Source: JAAZIN01 sp964441025 (GTDB lineage: Bacteria > Bacillota > Dethiobacteria > DTU022). From it: 64,000 bases of DNA. The stretch covers positions 1-64,000 of the forward strand of contig CAYTXG010000002.1 in NCBI GenBank assembly GCA_964441025.1, in the 5' to 3' direction. Below the pieces are notes generated by a model. It worked only from the letters and a program-made list of their open reading frames with translations, was not told where the DNA came from and searched no databases. Both the position numbers and the translations under genes were made by a program. Of this stretch, positions 25,880 through 34,736 are shown piece after piece (position 1 is the first letter of the stretch; every line of letters starts with the position of its first letter).

Positions 25880-26235
25880 GAATATTCCGTACATGGCCCC
25901 GTTCTTAATATCTCCGTAGAGGAGATAGATGCCGGAAGAGTACCTTCCAACCTGTGTCCCCAACATGCCTTGAACAATCATAACAATTTGTTGCATGGAG
26001 ATCAACAGAATGCACCTATTGTGGCAATCCCGCTGTTTACAATGTATGATCTGATGCATCGGCAGCGGCGTGATTCAAATGGGCTATCTTGTGGGCAAGC
26101 AAACTTATATCACCGGATCCCCGGATTCCCGGAAAATTTCTTTGAAAATGGGGACAACGTTGGACAGTTCTGAAGCAGGGGTTGTCCGGAGGTGCTTGAC
26201 AGGAGTGCAGATATACCCGGCTATCGACGGGTGGT

Positions 26236-27909
26236 CTATTGGGCGGTTCTTTTCTTCTCCTCTTCGCGAAGAATACGGCGTATGACCTTGCCAACCATGC
26301 TTTTGGGCAGCTCTGCGCGGAATTCGACCAGCTTGGGCACCTTAAATGCAGCAAGTCCGGCTTTGCAGAATTCGATGACCTCGTCAGCGGTCAGCATTTC
26401 GCCTTCTTTGAGAACGACATAGGCTTTCAAAGTTTCACCGCGGTAGGGATCCCTGATCCCCGTTACCGCAGCCTCCAATATTTTTGGATGGGAGAAAAGG
26501 ACCTCTTCGATGTCGCGGGGGTAGATATTGTAGCCGCCGGCAATGACCATATCATTTTTGCGGTCAATGATATAAGTGTAGCCTTCTTCATCCATGCGGC
26601 CGATATCTCCGGTATACAGCCACCCGTCGCGCAAATTCTGTTCCGTCTCTACTGGCAAGTTATGGTAACCCTCCATCACCTGCGGTCCTCTTACGCAAAT
26701 TTCACCCAACTTCCCAATTGGCATCTCGGTTTCGCCTGTCTCAATATCCATAATTTTTACGTCGGTATCGGGTACCGGGAGTCCGACACTGCCGGCAATA
26801 TTTTTGCCGTAGATGGGGTTTGCATGGGTGAGCGTGGAGGCTTCGGAAAGTCCGTAGCCTTCCACAAGTTTGCCTCCCGTGTTTTTTTCAAACTGGCGCC
26901 TCACTTCGGCCGGCAGAGGCGCCGCGCCGCTCATACAAATTTTAATAGATTTGATATCGTACTTATGCAGGTCGGGAGCGCTGTTGATCGCCACATACAT
27001 GGTCGGCACTCCCGGTAAAAGGGTGGGTTTCTCCTTGTGGATAGTTTTCAGGACATCCTTTAGCACAAAGCGGGGGAGCATTACCACTTTGCATCCGACA
27101 AAAAGGGGCATGTTCAAAGCCATGGTGATCCCATAAGCGTGAAAGAAGGGGAGTATGGCCAGGAGGATTTCTTTTCCCTTCTCAAATGTGGGCATCCAGG
27201 CCGTCATCTGCTGCGTGTTGGCCAGAATATGTCTATGCTGCATTATTGCTCCCTTGGAGGCGCCGGTGGAGCCTCCCGTATACATGTAGGCGGCCCTGTC
27301 CTCAGGCGCCACTTTGACGGGGGCGGGTTTTTTACCCATGTTATCCTGCATTATTTTCAGGAAACTGTAGTCCTCCGGGGCGATTTTAACCCGGTCACCT
27401 TCATTTTTTTCCCTGGTGATGGTGTAAAGGAGACGCAAAGCTGCAGGAAAGTAATCCTTGATATTGGTTACAATGATGTTTTTCAAAACGGTTTGGCCTT
27501 GAATATCTTTGACCATCCTGTAGAAACGGGTCATGGTAATGATGGTGCCGGCACCGGAATCATTAAGCTGATAAGCCAATTCACGGGCTACGTACATTAT
27601 ATTGCAGGGAACTGCAATAGCCCCGATAGAGAGGGCGCCATAATAGGCTATAGGGAACTGCGTGCAATTGGGCAGATGTATGGCAACGCGGTCGCCCTTT
27701 TTTACTCCCAGTTCTTCCAGGGCTGCAGCAAAGGCATCAATTAGAATAAGCAGTTCCCGGTAAGTAAATTCGCGGCCCATAAAAGAGATGGCTTTGTTGT
27801 CGGGATAACATTCAACAGCTTTCCTGTACATCTCATAAAGTGATATCTCAGGGTAGTCGATGCTGAGCAAGACTGCAGGTTCATAACTTTTCAACCAGAA
27901 TCTGGTCAT
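26236..27909 (-). CDS. Long-chain acyl-CoA ligase-like AMP-binding enzyme
   Basis: A 557-residue adenylate-forming enzyme that should activate a carboxylic acid, probably a fatty acid, as acyl-AMP and then acyl-CoA. The P-loop is YTGGSTGASKGA, the A5 region YGLSEAS, A7 is YTGDIGRMDEEGYTYIIDR, followed by the hinge and A8 KNDMVIAGGYNIYP. The adenylation lysine lies in PKSMVGKVIRR near the C-terminus. All core motifs are intact. It stands alone on the minus strand, with no beta-oxidation or polyketide genes beside it, so chain length cannot be inferred. Confidence 0.88.
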   Translation of the reverse strand: MTRFWLKSYEPAVLLSIDYPEISLYEMYRKAVECYPDNKAISFMGREFTYRELLILIDAFAAALEELGVKKGDRVAIHLPNCTQFPIAYYGALSIGAIAVPCNIMYVARELAYQLNDSGAGTIITMTRFYRMVKDIQGQTVLKNIIVTNIKDYFPAALRLLYTITREKNEGDRVKIAPEDYSFLKIMQDNMGKKPAPVKVAPEDRAAYMYTGGSTGASKGAIMQHRHILANTQQMTAWMPTFEKGKEILLAILPFFHAYGITMALNMPLFVGCKVVMLPRFVLKDVLKTIHKEKPTLLPGVPTMYVAINSAPDLHKYDIKSIKICMSGAAPLPAEVRRQFEKNTGGKLVEGYGLSEASTLTHANPIYGKNIAGSVGLPVPDTDVKIMDIETGETEMPIGKLGEICVRGPQVMEGYHNLPVETEQNLRDGWLYTGDIGRMDEEGYTYIIDRKNDMVIAGGYNIYPRDIEEVLFSHPKILEAAVTGIRDPYRGETLKAYVVLKEGEMLTADEVIEFCKAGLAAFKVPKLVEFRAELPKSMVGKVIRRILREEEKKRTAQ

Positions 27910-28104
27910 GCTGCTCCTCCTTCTCAGGCAGATATGTGGGTGATACCGGGACCTGCATCACCGGCCGTGGATAGCGGGGACTGCCTTATATTATCTATAT
28001 AATATTCTGCAAGATTCCGAAGATTCCTTCAAAAGGGTGGGCAAAGATGAAAATTTTGGCAGCGGGCGGGAACGCAGGAGGAGCGTCCCTCCGTGTTTTC
28101 CAGG

Positions 28105-28139
28105 GAAAGAACGAAAGGGCCGGCCCGTCAGGACCGGCC
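28105..28139 (-). terminator. Intrinsic terminator downstream of hcp
   Basis: Read on the minus strand, GGCCGGTCC pairs with GGGCCGGCC (nine pairs, one wobble) around a TGAC loop, followed by CTTTCGTTCTTT. It lies about 25 bases after the hcp stop codon and is oriented to end that transcript. Confidence 0.65.
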
Positions 28140-28165
28140 TTGATACCTTGAGGGACAGCTTTTAT

Positions 28166-29796
28166 CTATTGCTCCATGAACATTTCCAGGTCCGCATCAA
28201 CGGTGCCGATGCTGCTCAGGCCGAATTTATCCACGAGCACATTGGCAACATTGGGAGAGAGAAATCCGGGAAGCGTGGGTCCAAGGTGAATATTTTTAAC
28301 ACCCAGGTAGAGCAGCGCCAGGAGGACGATAACCGCCTTCTGTTCATACCAGGCGATATTGTAGGCGATGGGCAATTCATTGATGTCATCAAGCCCGAAA
28401 GCCTCTTTTAGCTTCAGCGCGATGACAGCCAGAGAGTAGCAGTCGTTGCACTGCCCGGCGTCCAGGATCCTGGGGATGCCGCCAATATTGCCTAAATCCA
28501 ACTTGTTGTAGCGATATTTGGCACAGCCGGCGGTAAGAATGAGCGTATCCCGTGGGATTCTTTTGGCAAATTCCGTGTAATATTCCCTTGATTTCATCCG
28601 GCCGTCGCAGCCGGCCATGACGAAGAATTTTTTAATTGCTCCTGACTTGACGGCTTCGATAATTTTATCTGCCAGGGCCAGCACCTGATTGTGTGCGAAG
28701 CCGCCCAGAATGGTGCCGCTTCAATTTCCTCCGGTGGGGGTAGAGTTTTCGCCAGGGCGATGATTTCGGAAAAGTCCTTTTTTCCTCTTTCACCAGTCGC
28801 TATATGCTTGCAACCGGGGTAGCCGGTGGAGCCTGTGGTAAAGATTCTGCCCCTGACTTCTTCACTCCGGGGAGGGACAATGCAGTTGGTGGTAAAGAGA
28901 ACAGGGCCGTGAAAGGAGGGAAACTCATCCAGCTGTTTCCACCAGGCGCTGCCGTAGTTGCCGGCAAAATGATCGTACTTCTTGAAAGCTGGATATGAAT
29001 GAGCGGGCAGCATCTCGCTGTGAGTGTATACATCCACACCTGTACCTCTTGTCTGCTCCAGCAACTGCTCCAGGTCCGTCAGATCATGGCCGGAAATAAG
29101 GATGGCAGGATTTTTCCTGACGCCGATATTGACCTCAGTCATCTCTGGATGTCCAAATCTGGATGAGTGGGCCTGATCAAGCAGGGCCGTCACCTTTACG
29201 CCGTGCTCCCCTGTTCGCAGTGTAAGCGCCAGCAGATCATCAGCGGAAAGCGAATCACTCAGTGTTTCGGCCAGCGCTTCGTATATAAAGGCGTTTACAT
29301 CCAGGTTCTCTTGTCCAATGTTCTTTGCATGTTCGGCATAAGCCGCCATTCCCTTCAGGCCGTAGGTGATCATCTCACGAAGGGATCGCACATCCTCATC
29401 GGCTGTTGACAGCACCCCAAAAGCAGCCGCCTTTTCCAGCATCTCCTCCCTTGAGCCAACGGCAAATACTGCAGCATCGTGCAAATTATCCAGAGAAACG
29501 GATTTTCTTAGCTCATCCCGAAGGTCGATCATTTTGTTGATCTTTTTCTCGAAAGATCCGTCATCAAAATTTGCATTGGTAATAGTCATAAACAGGCTGC
29601 TGAGCACTTCGTAGTTTGTACTGTCAAGAGCGCTGATATCGAATTTGCCTCTGATAACAATTTCTGAAATGCCCTTAAGCGTGTAGATGAGAAGATCCTG
29701 CAGTCCGGCCAGTTCTGCATCTTTACCGCAGATACCGCGAACTGTGCAGCCCTTACCCCTGGCGGTCTCCTGACACTGATAACAGAACATACTCAT
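28166..29796 (-). pseudogene. hcp: Hybrid cluster protein (Hcp) gene with one frameshift
   Basis: Hcp reduces hydroxylamine or nitric oxide using a hybrid Fe-S-O cluster. From the ATG at 29796, after a strong GGAGG, the first frame encodes the N-terminal cysteine cluster (Cys5, 8, 17 and 23) and continues through ISGHDLTDLEQLL, TTNCIVPP and STGYPGCKH. Near base 28716, after PPEEIE, the reading jumps to another frame that begins GTILGGFAHNQV. It ends with TAGCAKYRY and LDAGQCNDCYSLAV, carrying the remaining cluster ligands. One base is missing, probably a G in a GCGG run. Correcting it gives about 543 residues, the normal length. With every ligand conserved on both sides, a sequencing error or a very recent mutation is more likely than an old pseudogene. 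Confidence 0.85.
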
Positions 29797-29827
29797 AGTA
29801 TTTTTCCTCCTTTTTAAGCATGGTCCG

Positions 29828-29859
29828 AACACAAGAGAACCGTCCCACCGTGTTGTCCC
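29828..29859. repeat. GGGACGGT-type palindromic repeat, copy 2
   Basis: The bases ACAAGAGAACCGTCCC and the nearby TTGTCCC closely resemble the reverse complement of the element at 18280-18308. The palindrome is less perfect. It lies just upstream of the hcp start, between hcp and the divergent rpsB promoter. Confidence 0.45.
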
Positions 29860-30018
29860 TTCGTGCTGGTTGTCCTTTAATTCGATATTCCATTTGGATA
29901 GCGTTTCTCCTTTTTCACGGATAAATATCCGATCCCGTGTCTGTGAGGGAGAGAAGAGCAGGAAGAGGGAGAGCATAATTGAGGTAAAATTGACGATTGT
30001 TGGAGCGCTTCGTTTAAA

Positions 30019-30047
30019 TTGCCTTGCGGAGCCAACTGTGCTATACT
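30019..30047 (+). promoter_or_regulatory. Sigma-A promoter of the rpsB-tsf operon
   Basis: TTGCCT (30019-30024) and TATACT (30042-30047) are separated by the ideal 17 bases. The start of transcription should be about base 30054, giving a leader of about 110 bases before rpsB. Confidence 0.75.
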
Positions 30048-30053
30048 ACCGGA

Positions 30054-30162
30054 GGATAATTTAAATTACACACGCCTCCGGAGCGCGGACCGGGTCAGCC
30101 GCCAGCAGGCTGCGGGAAGTGTCGTGAGGGAGCGCGGTGGATAAACCAGGGGAGGATTTTTT
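30054..30162 (+). promoter_or_regulatory. rpsB leader, possibly structured
   Basis: The 5' untranslated region of rpsB can form two small hairpins: GCCTCCGGAGC near 30072-30082 and CAGCC/GGCTG near 30097-30113. Ribosomal-protein operons are often autoregulated through such leaders. No known leader family is recognised here and the regulatory role is only a suggestion. The rest of the 366-base hcp-rpsB gap (29797-30018) holds the palindromic repeat and no gene. Confidence 0.35.
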
Positions 30163-30990
30163 TTGGCAACCGTAACAATGAAACAGCTACTCGAGGCGGG
30201 GGTTCACTTCGGGCACCAGACCCGGCGTTGGAACCCCAAGATGAAGAGCTACATTTTTACCGAGCGCAACGGCATCTACATTATTGACCTGCAGAAGACA
30301 GTGAAACTCATGGATGTGGCCTACAACTTTGTGCGCGATATAGCCGCAAGAGGCGGCCATATCGTTTTTGTGGGCACCAAGAAACAGGCGCAGGAATCGA
30401 TTGTGCTTGAAACGGAAAGATGCGGCATGCATTATGTGAATCAGCGCTGGCTTGGCGGGATGCTGACAAATTTCCAGACTATCGGCCGGCGGATTCAGCG
30501 GCTTCATGATCTTGAAAAAATGGAGGCGGACGGCACTTTTGATGTGCTGCCTAAAAAAGAGGTACTCATCCTGAAGCATGAGCATGCCAAGCTGCTGAAG
30601 TTTCTAGGCGGTATCAGGAACCTGAAGGGACTGCCTGATGCTGTTTACGTCGTTGATCCTCGCAAAGAGAGAATTGCCGTGGCAGAGGCGCGCAAGCTGG
30701 GCATACCCATCATTGCCATCGTTGACACCAACTGCGACCCCGATGAGATAGATTACATCATTCCGGGGAACGATGACGCCATCAGGGCAATCAAGCTGAT
30801 TACTTCGCTCATGGCTGATGCTGTTATCGAGGGACGGCATCTTTTAGAGGCGGAAGAGGCGGAAGAGGACGACGCAGGAGAAGAGGCAGCGCCGCTCGGG
30901 GAGGCTGATGTAGAGAGTGAAACCGGTATACCGGAGGAAACACCGGAAGAAGACAGGGATATTGAGGCTTCTGAAAAACCTGCCGGTTAA
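30163..30990 (+). CDS. rpsB: 30S ribosomal protein S2
   Basis: Universal small-subunit protein, 275 residues. It begins MATVTMKQLLEAGVHFGHQ and contains the S2 signatures NQRWLGGMLTNFQTI and IVDTNCDPDEIDYIIPGNDD. The last 45 residues form a very acidic tail (many Glu and Asp), longer than in E. coli and common in some Clostridia. The TTG start lies eight bases after GGGGAGG. It is first in the conserved operon rpsB-tsf. Confidence 0.98.
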   Translation: MATVTMKQLLEAGVHFGHQTRRWNPKMKSYIFTERNGIYIIDLQKTVKLMDVAYNFVRDIAARGGHIVFVGTKKQAQESIVLETERCGMHYVNQRWLGGMLTNFQTIGRRIQRLHDLEKMEADGTFDVLPKKEVLILKHEHAKLLKFLGGIRNLKGLPDAVYVVDPRKERIAVAEARKLGIPIIAIVDTNCDPDEIDYIIPGNDDAIRAIKLITSLMADAVIEGRHLLEAEEAEEDDAGEEAAPLGEADVESETGIPEETPEEDRDIEASEKPAG

Positions 30991-31010
30991 CGGTCAAGGA
31001 GGGCTTGAAT

Positions 31011-31646
31011 ATGAAAATTGACGCAAAAGCGGTGAAATCTTTACGCGAAAAAACAGGAGCCGGTATGATGGATTGCAAAAAAGCGCTTCAGGAAGCCGGC
31101 GGAGATGAAGAAAAAGCTGTTGTAATTTTAAGGGAAAAAGGTCTGGTTGCAGCGGCGCGGAGGGCCGGCCAGGCGGCAATGCAGGGGGCGGTCGATGCCT
31201 ATATCCACCTGGGGGGCAAGGTGGGCGTACTTGTTGAGGTAAACTGCGAAACTGATTTTGTAGCTCGGAATGAGCAGTTTCGCGAATTTACACGTAATAT
31301 ATGCCTGCAGGTGGCGGCGTCAAACCCGCTGTACATTGAGAAAGAGGATGTCCCCCGGGATATCCTGGAGAAAGAAAGGGCCGTGCTGCGCGGCCAGGCT
31401 CTTCGCGAAGGCAAACCGGAGAAGGTTATCGAGCGCATTATCGAAGGGCGCATCGACAAGTACTTTCAGGAAAACTGCCTTCTCGAGCAGCCCTACATCA
31501 AGGATCCGGACCAGTCTGTCCGCGATTTGCTCAACGGGCTTATCGCGAGGATTGGAGAGAATATTGTAATAAGGCGCTTCAGCCGCTTTGCCGTAGGCGA
31601 AGAGGCGGAGAGCATTTCCTCCCCAGGGGGCGAAACATGTGAATAA
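31011..31646 (+). CDS. tsf: Elongation factor Ts
   Basis: Guanine-nucleotide exchange factor for EF-Tu, 211 residues, the short form. It begins MKIDAKAVKSLREKTGAGMM, with the KALQEAGGDEEKA helix and the second signature VEVNCETDFVARNEQF. Start at the ATG at 31011; a TTG two codons earlier is too close to the AAGGAGG site. It follows rpsB by 20 bases and is followed by an intrinsic terminator. Confidence 0.98.
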   Translation: MKIDAKAVKSLREKTGAGMMDCKKALQEAGGDEEKAVVILREKGLVAAARRAGQAAMQGAVDAYIHLGGKVGVLVEVNCETDFVARNEQFREFTRNICLQVAASNPLYIEKEDVPRDILEKERAVLRGQALREGKPEKVIERIIEGRIDKYFQENCLLEQPYIKDPDQSVRDLLNGLIARIGENIVIRRFSRFAVGEEAESISSPGGETCE

Positions 31647-31675
31647 AAAAGAACACCTTGCGTGTTCTTTTTTTT
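31645..31675 (+). terminator. Intrinsic terminator after tsf
   Basis: AAAAAAGAACAC (31645-31656) pairs perfectly with GTGTTCTTTTTT (31662-31673) around a five-base loop and ends in a run of eight T. The flanking A and T runs could make it work on both strands. Confidence 0.9.
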
Positions 31676-31732
31676 CACCTGAAAAAGGATTGCCGCCTGA
31701 AGCCGTCGAATAGATTGGGGGGTTGAGATGAA

Positions 31733-32452
31733 TTGGTAAAACCTGCCTACAAAAGGGTTGTTTTGAAATTAAGCGGTGAAGCCCTGGCCGGTGAAAAGGG
31801 GCTGGGCATAGATCAGGGCGTTCTGGAGAGCATTGCCCGGGAGTTGAAAGAGCTTGCCGGTACAGGGGTGCAGATAGCAATTGTTGTCGGGGGAGGTAAT
31901 ATCTGGAGGGGTGCGACAGCAGAGCAAACGGGTATGGACCGCGCCGCGGCCGATTATATGGGGATGCTTGCCACGGTGATCAATGCGATGGCCCTGCAGG
32001 ACTCCCTGGAGCGCAGCGGTGTTGATACGCGCGTTCAGTCAGCGCTGGAGATGCGCCAGGTTGCCGAACCCTATATCCGGAGGCGGGCCATGCGGCATCT
32101 TGAAAAAGGGCGTGTGGTCATATTTGCCGGTGGAACGGGAAATCCGTATTTCTCTACCGACACCACCGCCGCGTTGCGCGCTGCGGAGATAGAGGCGGAA
32201 GTAATCCTGCTGGCAAAGGGAAAAGTTGACGCCGTTTATGACGCCGATCCACTGCAGTATCCCGATGCAAACCGCTTTACAGAGCTGAGCTATCTAGAGG
32301 TAATCAAACGCGGCCTTGGCGTGATGGACACAACAGCGGCGTCGCTGTGCATGGACAATAAGATCAAGCTTGTTGTGTTCGGCCTTAATGCCGGAAATAT
32401 TAAAAAAGCGATTATGGGAGAGAAAATAGGGACCCTGATTAAAGGTGGTTAG
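31733..32452 (+). CDS. pyrH: UMP kinase
   Basis: Bacterial uridylate kinase of the amino-acid-kinase fold, which makes UDP for RNA and cell-wall precursors. The 239-residue protein begins VKPAYKRVVLKLSGEAL and contains IVVGGGNIWRG, FAGGTGNPYFSTDTTAALRA and KVDAVYDADP. The TTG at 31733 is the start; an overlapping ATG at 31728 hits a stop within three codons. It opens the pyrH-frr-uppS-cdsA-dxr-rseP-ispG operon, with frr beginning two bases after its stop. Confidence 0.98.
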   Translation: MVKPAYKRVVLKLSGEALAGEKGLGIDQGVLESIARELKELAGTGVQIAIVVGGGNIWRGATAEQTGMDRAAADYMGMLATVINAMALQDSLERSGVDTRVQSALEMRQVAEPYIRRRAMRHLEKGRVVIFAGGTGNPYFSTDTTAALRAAEIEAEVILLAKGKVDAVYDADPLQYPDANRFTELSYLEVIKRGLGVMDTTAASLCMDNKIKLVVFGLNAGNIKKAIMGEKIGTLIKGG

Positions 32453-32454
32453 AT

Positions 32455-33012
32455 ATGCTTGAGGAGATCTATGTGGAAACCGATGAGCGGATGGAGAAGG
32501 TAATCGGAGCCTTTCAGCGAGAGCTGGCCACCCTGCGTGCGGGGCGGGCTACTCCGGCCTTGCTGGACCGCATTGAGGTCAACTACTATGACGCCCCCAC
32601 TCCCCTGATTCAGCTGGCCGGGATCACCGCTCCCGAACCCCGGCTTCTCGTGATTCAGCCCTGGGATAAATCTTCCATCGGGAATATTGAGAAAGCTCTT
32701 TTAAAATCCGACCTGGGGCTTACGCCTATTAATGACGGAAATGTGATCAGGCTGAACATTCCCCAGCTGACGGAGGAGAGACGCCGTGAACTGGTCAAGC
32801 ACTTGCGAAAAAAAGCTGAAGAAAGCCGTGTCGGAATCCGGAATGCCAGGCGCGACGCCAATGATGCGCTCAAGCAGTTGGAAAAATCCGGCGACATTTC
32901 AGAGGACGGCTGGAGGCGGGCCCAGGATGAGATTCAGGAACTCACTGACGAGAAAATCGCTCGCATAGATGAGCTTCTCCAGACAAAAGAAAAAGAAGTG
33001 TTGGAAGTTTAG
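32455..33012 (+). CDS. frr: Ribosome recycling factor
   Basis: Splits post-termination ribosomes with EF-G. The 185-residue protein has the family core LATLRAGRATPALLDRIEV, LLVIQPWDKSSIGNIEKAL and LTEERRRELVKHLRKKAEE. Length matches the family exactly. It lies two bases after pyrH, with AAAGGTGG in the end of that gene as ribosome site. Confidence 0.98.
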   Translation: MLEEIYVETDERMEKVIGAFQRELATLRAGRATPALLDRIEVNYYDAPTPLIQLAGITAPEPRLLVIQPWDKSSIGNIEKALLKSDLGLTPINDGNVIRLNIPQLTEERRRELVKHLRKKAEESRVGIRNARRDANDALKQLEKSGDISEDGWRRAQDEIQELTDEKIARIDELLQTKEKEVLEV

Positions 33013-33127
33013 GGCCGGCGGGGCGCTCTCCCCGCGGCCGAAGGCCGGTACGTTTGATGCGGCTCTTCCTTGCGCAGGGGGAGCCGTTAACGCTAAAATA
33101 GAGAAAAAGCTGCGAGGAACTGGAGCA

Positions 33128-33880
33128 ATGGAGCTGACAGCACAGGAAAAGGATCTTTTAAAAGAGATAGATCCCGGGTGCATTCCGGGCCATGTGGCGA
33201 TGATCATGGATGGCAACGGACGCTGGGCCAAAGAAAGAGGCCTGCCCCGCTTTGCGGGCCACCGCCGGGGCGTGGATACGGTGCGCAACATAGTTCGCTT
33301 CAGCAATTACCTGGGCATCAGGGCGCTGACTCTTTTCGCTTTCTCCACCGAGAACTGGCGGAGGCCAGCCCGGGAGATAAATTATTTGATGAGCCTGCCC
33401 GAGCAGTATTTGCAGAGGGAGCTGCCCGAGCTGGTCAGGAACAATGTCCGGGTGAAGCTCACCGGCGATCCTAAAAGGCTGCCTCTCCAGGTAAGAAAGG
33501 CAATTGATCGGGGGCTGGAGGCAACAGGAGAAAACAGCGGGATGATCCTCAACTTTGCCCTTAATTACGGTGCGCGCATGGAGATTGTGCGGGCGGTGCA
33601 GGCGGTGCACGATGATATGCAGCAGGGTAAAATCAAGGGAAGAGTGACTGAAAATATATTTACCGGCTATCTATATACCGCCGGAATAGCTGACCCCGAT
33701 CTGCTTATCCGGACGGGCGGCGAATACAGGATCAGTAATTTTTTGCTGTGGCAGCTGGCTTACAGCGAACTCTGGTTCACTGCCGTGTACTGGCCCGACT
33801 TTGGGCGGATACACCTGCTGCAGGCGATACGCGACTATCAACAGCGGGAGCGGCGCTTCGGCAGGGCTCCCCTGGAATAG
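33128..33880 (+). CDS. uppS: Undecaprenyl diphosphate synthase (cis-prenyltransferase)
   Basis: Makes the C55 lipid carrier for peptidoglycan and surface glycans. The 250-residue protein has the catalytic IMDGNGRWAKERGLPRFAGH, the LFAFSTENWRRP segment, and the C-terminal substrate site RISNFLLWQLAYSELWF. Start at the ATG at 33128, which gives the normal length; the open frame extends upstream without family similarity. It shares its operon with cdsA, dxr and ispG, so lipid-carrier and isoprenoid synthesis are genetically linked here. Confidence 0.97.
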   Translation: MELTAQEKDLLKEIDPGCIPGHVAMIMDGNGRWAKERGLPRFAGHRRGVDTVRNIVRFSNYLGIRALTLFAFSTENWRRPAREINYLMSLPEQYLQRELPELVRNNVRVKLTGDPKRLPLQVRKAIDRGLEATGENSGMILNFALNYGARMEIVRAVQAVHDDMQQGKIKGRVTENIFTGYLYTAGIADPDLLIRTGGEYRISNFLLWQLAYSELWFTAVYWPDFGRIHLLQAIRDYQQRERRFGRAPLE

Positions 33881-33893
33881 AGGTGGCAAGAAG

Positions 33894-34697
33894 GTGCTTC
33901 ATCTGCGTATTCTTTCCGCCCTTGTGGGCATTCCCCTCATTCTAGGCCTTGTTTACCTGGGGGGGCATTATTTTGCCGCTTTCATCATCCTGGTGGTAAT
34001 CCTGGGAATGCGTGAGTACACGGCTTTGCTGAAAAGAAAAGGTTTCCACCTTCCGCCTGCCGCCGGTTATGCCGGAACAATTATATTTTTGCTTGCGCTG
34101 TACCTGGGAACGCTACTGGAGGTTGACCTTGTCCTGCCGGCGCTTATATTCATCGTGGCCGGCCTGGCCATACTTTTCCTGATCTACTATGATAAGACAA
34201 CCATCCAGGAATCAGCACTAATTCTCTGGGGTATAATCTATCTTGGCGCTTTTGGGGGCTACATGATCTTGCTGCGGCAGCTGCCGCAGGGCCTTACATA
34301 TACTTTTCTCCTTCTCTTTGGAGTCTGGGCAAATGACACTTTTGCCTACTTTATCGGGCTGAAATGGGGGAGAAGGCGCCTGGCGCCTGCGATCAGCCCC
34401 AAAAAATCAGTGGAGGGGGCCTGTGCCGGAATTGCCGGCAATATTATCCTGGCTCTTCTTGCTGCTTATCTCTTTCCTGTCTGGATCGGACTGAGTGCCT
34501 GGAAGGCGTCGCTGCTGGGACTGGGCATCGCTGTATTTGCCCAGCTGGGCGACCTGCTGGAATCGGCGGTAAAGCGAAATTTTGAAGCGAAGGACACCGG
34601 TCAGCTGATCCCGGGCCACGGCGGGGTCCTGGATCGCTTTGACAGCCTTCTCTTCACCGCTCCCATGGTCTATTGCTTTTTTATACTTATCAGATAA
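33894..34697 (+). CDS. cdsA: Phosphatidate cytidylyltransferase
   Basis: Makes CDP-diacylglycerol for phospholipid synthesis. The 267-residue protein has about eight membrane segments and ends with the CTP-transferase signature: LGDLLESAVKRNFEAKDTGQ, then IPGHGGVLDRFDSL. The GTG at 33894 follows GAGGTGG at good spacing, 13 bases after uppS. The gene order uppS-cdsA-dxr-rseP is the usual one in bacteria. Confidence 0.95.
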   Translation: MLHLRILSALVGIPLILGLVYLGGHYFAAFIILVVILGMREYTALLKRKGFHLPPAAGYAGTIIFLLALYLGTLLEVDLVLPALIFIVAGLAILFLIYYDKTTIQESALILWGIIYLGAFGGYMILLRQLPQGLTYTFLLLFGVWANDTFAYFIGLKWGRRRLAPAISPKKSVEGACAGIAGNIILALLAAYLFPVWIGLSAWKASLLGLGIAVFAQLGDLLESAVKRNFEAKDTGQLIPGHGGVLDRFDSLLFTAPMVYCFFILIR

Positions 34698-34736
34698 AAA
34701 ATTGGGTATATATTTTCTGGGTGGCGAAAAACAAAC

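Larger units (their letters stand above)
25600..26235. other. Gene-poor interval with two hairpins
   Basis: About 630 bases between the starts of the MFS gene and the end of the ligase gene contain no credible gene. Open frames of about 90-120 codons exist on both strands, but they lack ribosome sites and recognisable features. Two clear inverted repeats (25751-25775 and 25846-25879) lie here, described separately. The remainder appears to be plain spacer or decayed sequence. Confidence 0.4.

Noticed and set aside
25790..26059. Minus-strand open frame of 89 codons in the same gap
   Set aside because: No ribosome site and no family features; overlaps the other spurious frame.
25814..26173. 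Plus-strand open frame of 119 codons in the MFS-ligase gap
   Set aside because: No ribosome site, no recognisable family, odd composition, and it runs across hairpins; probably chance.
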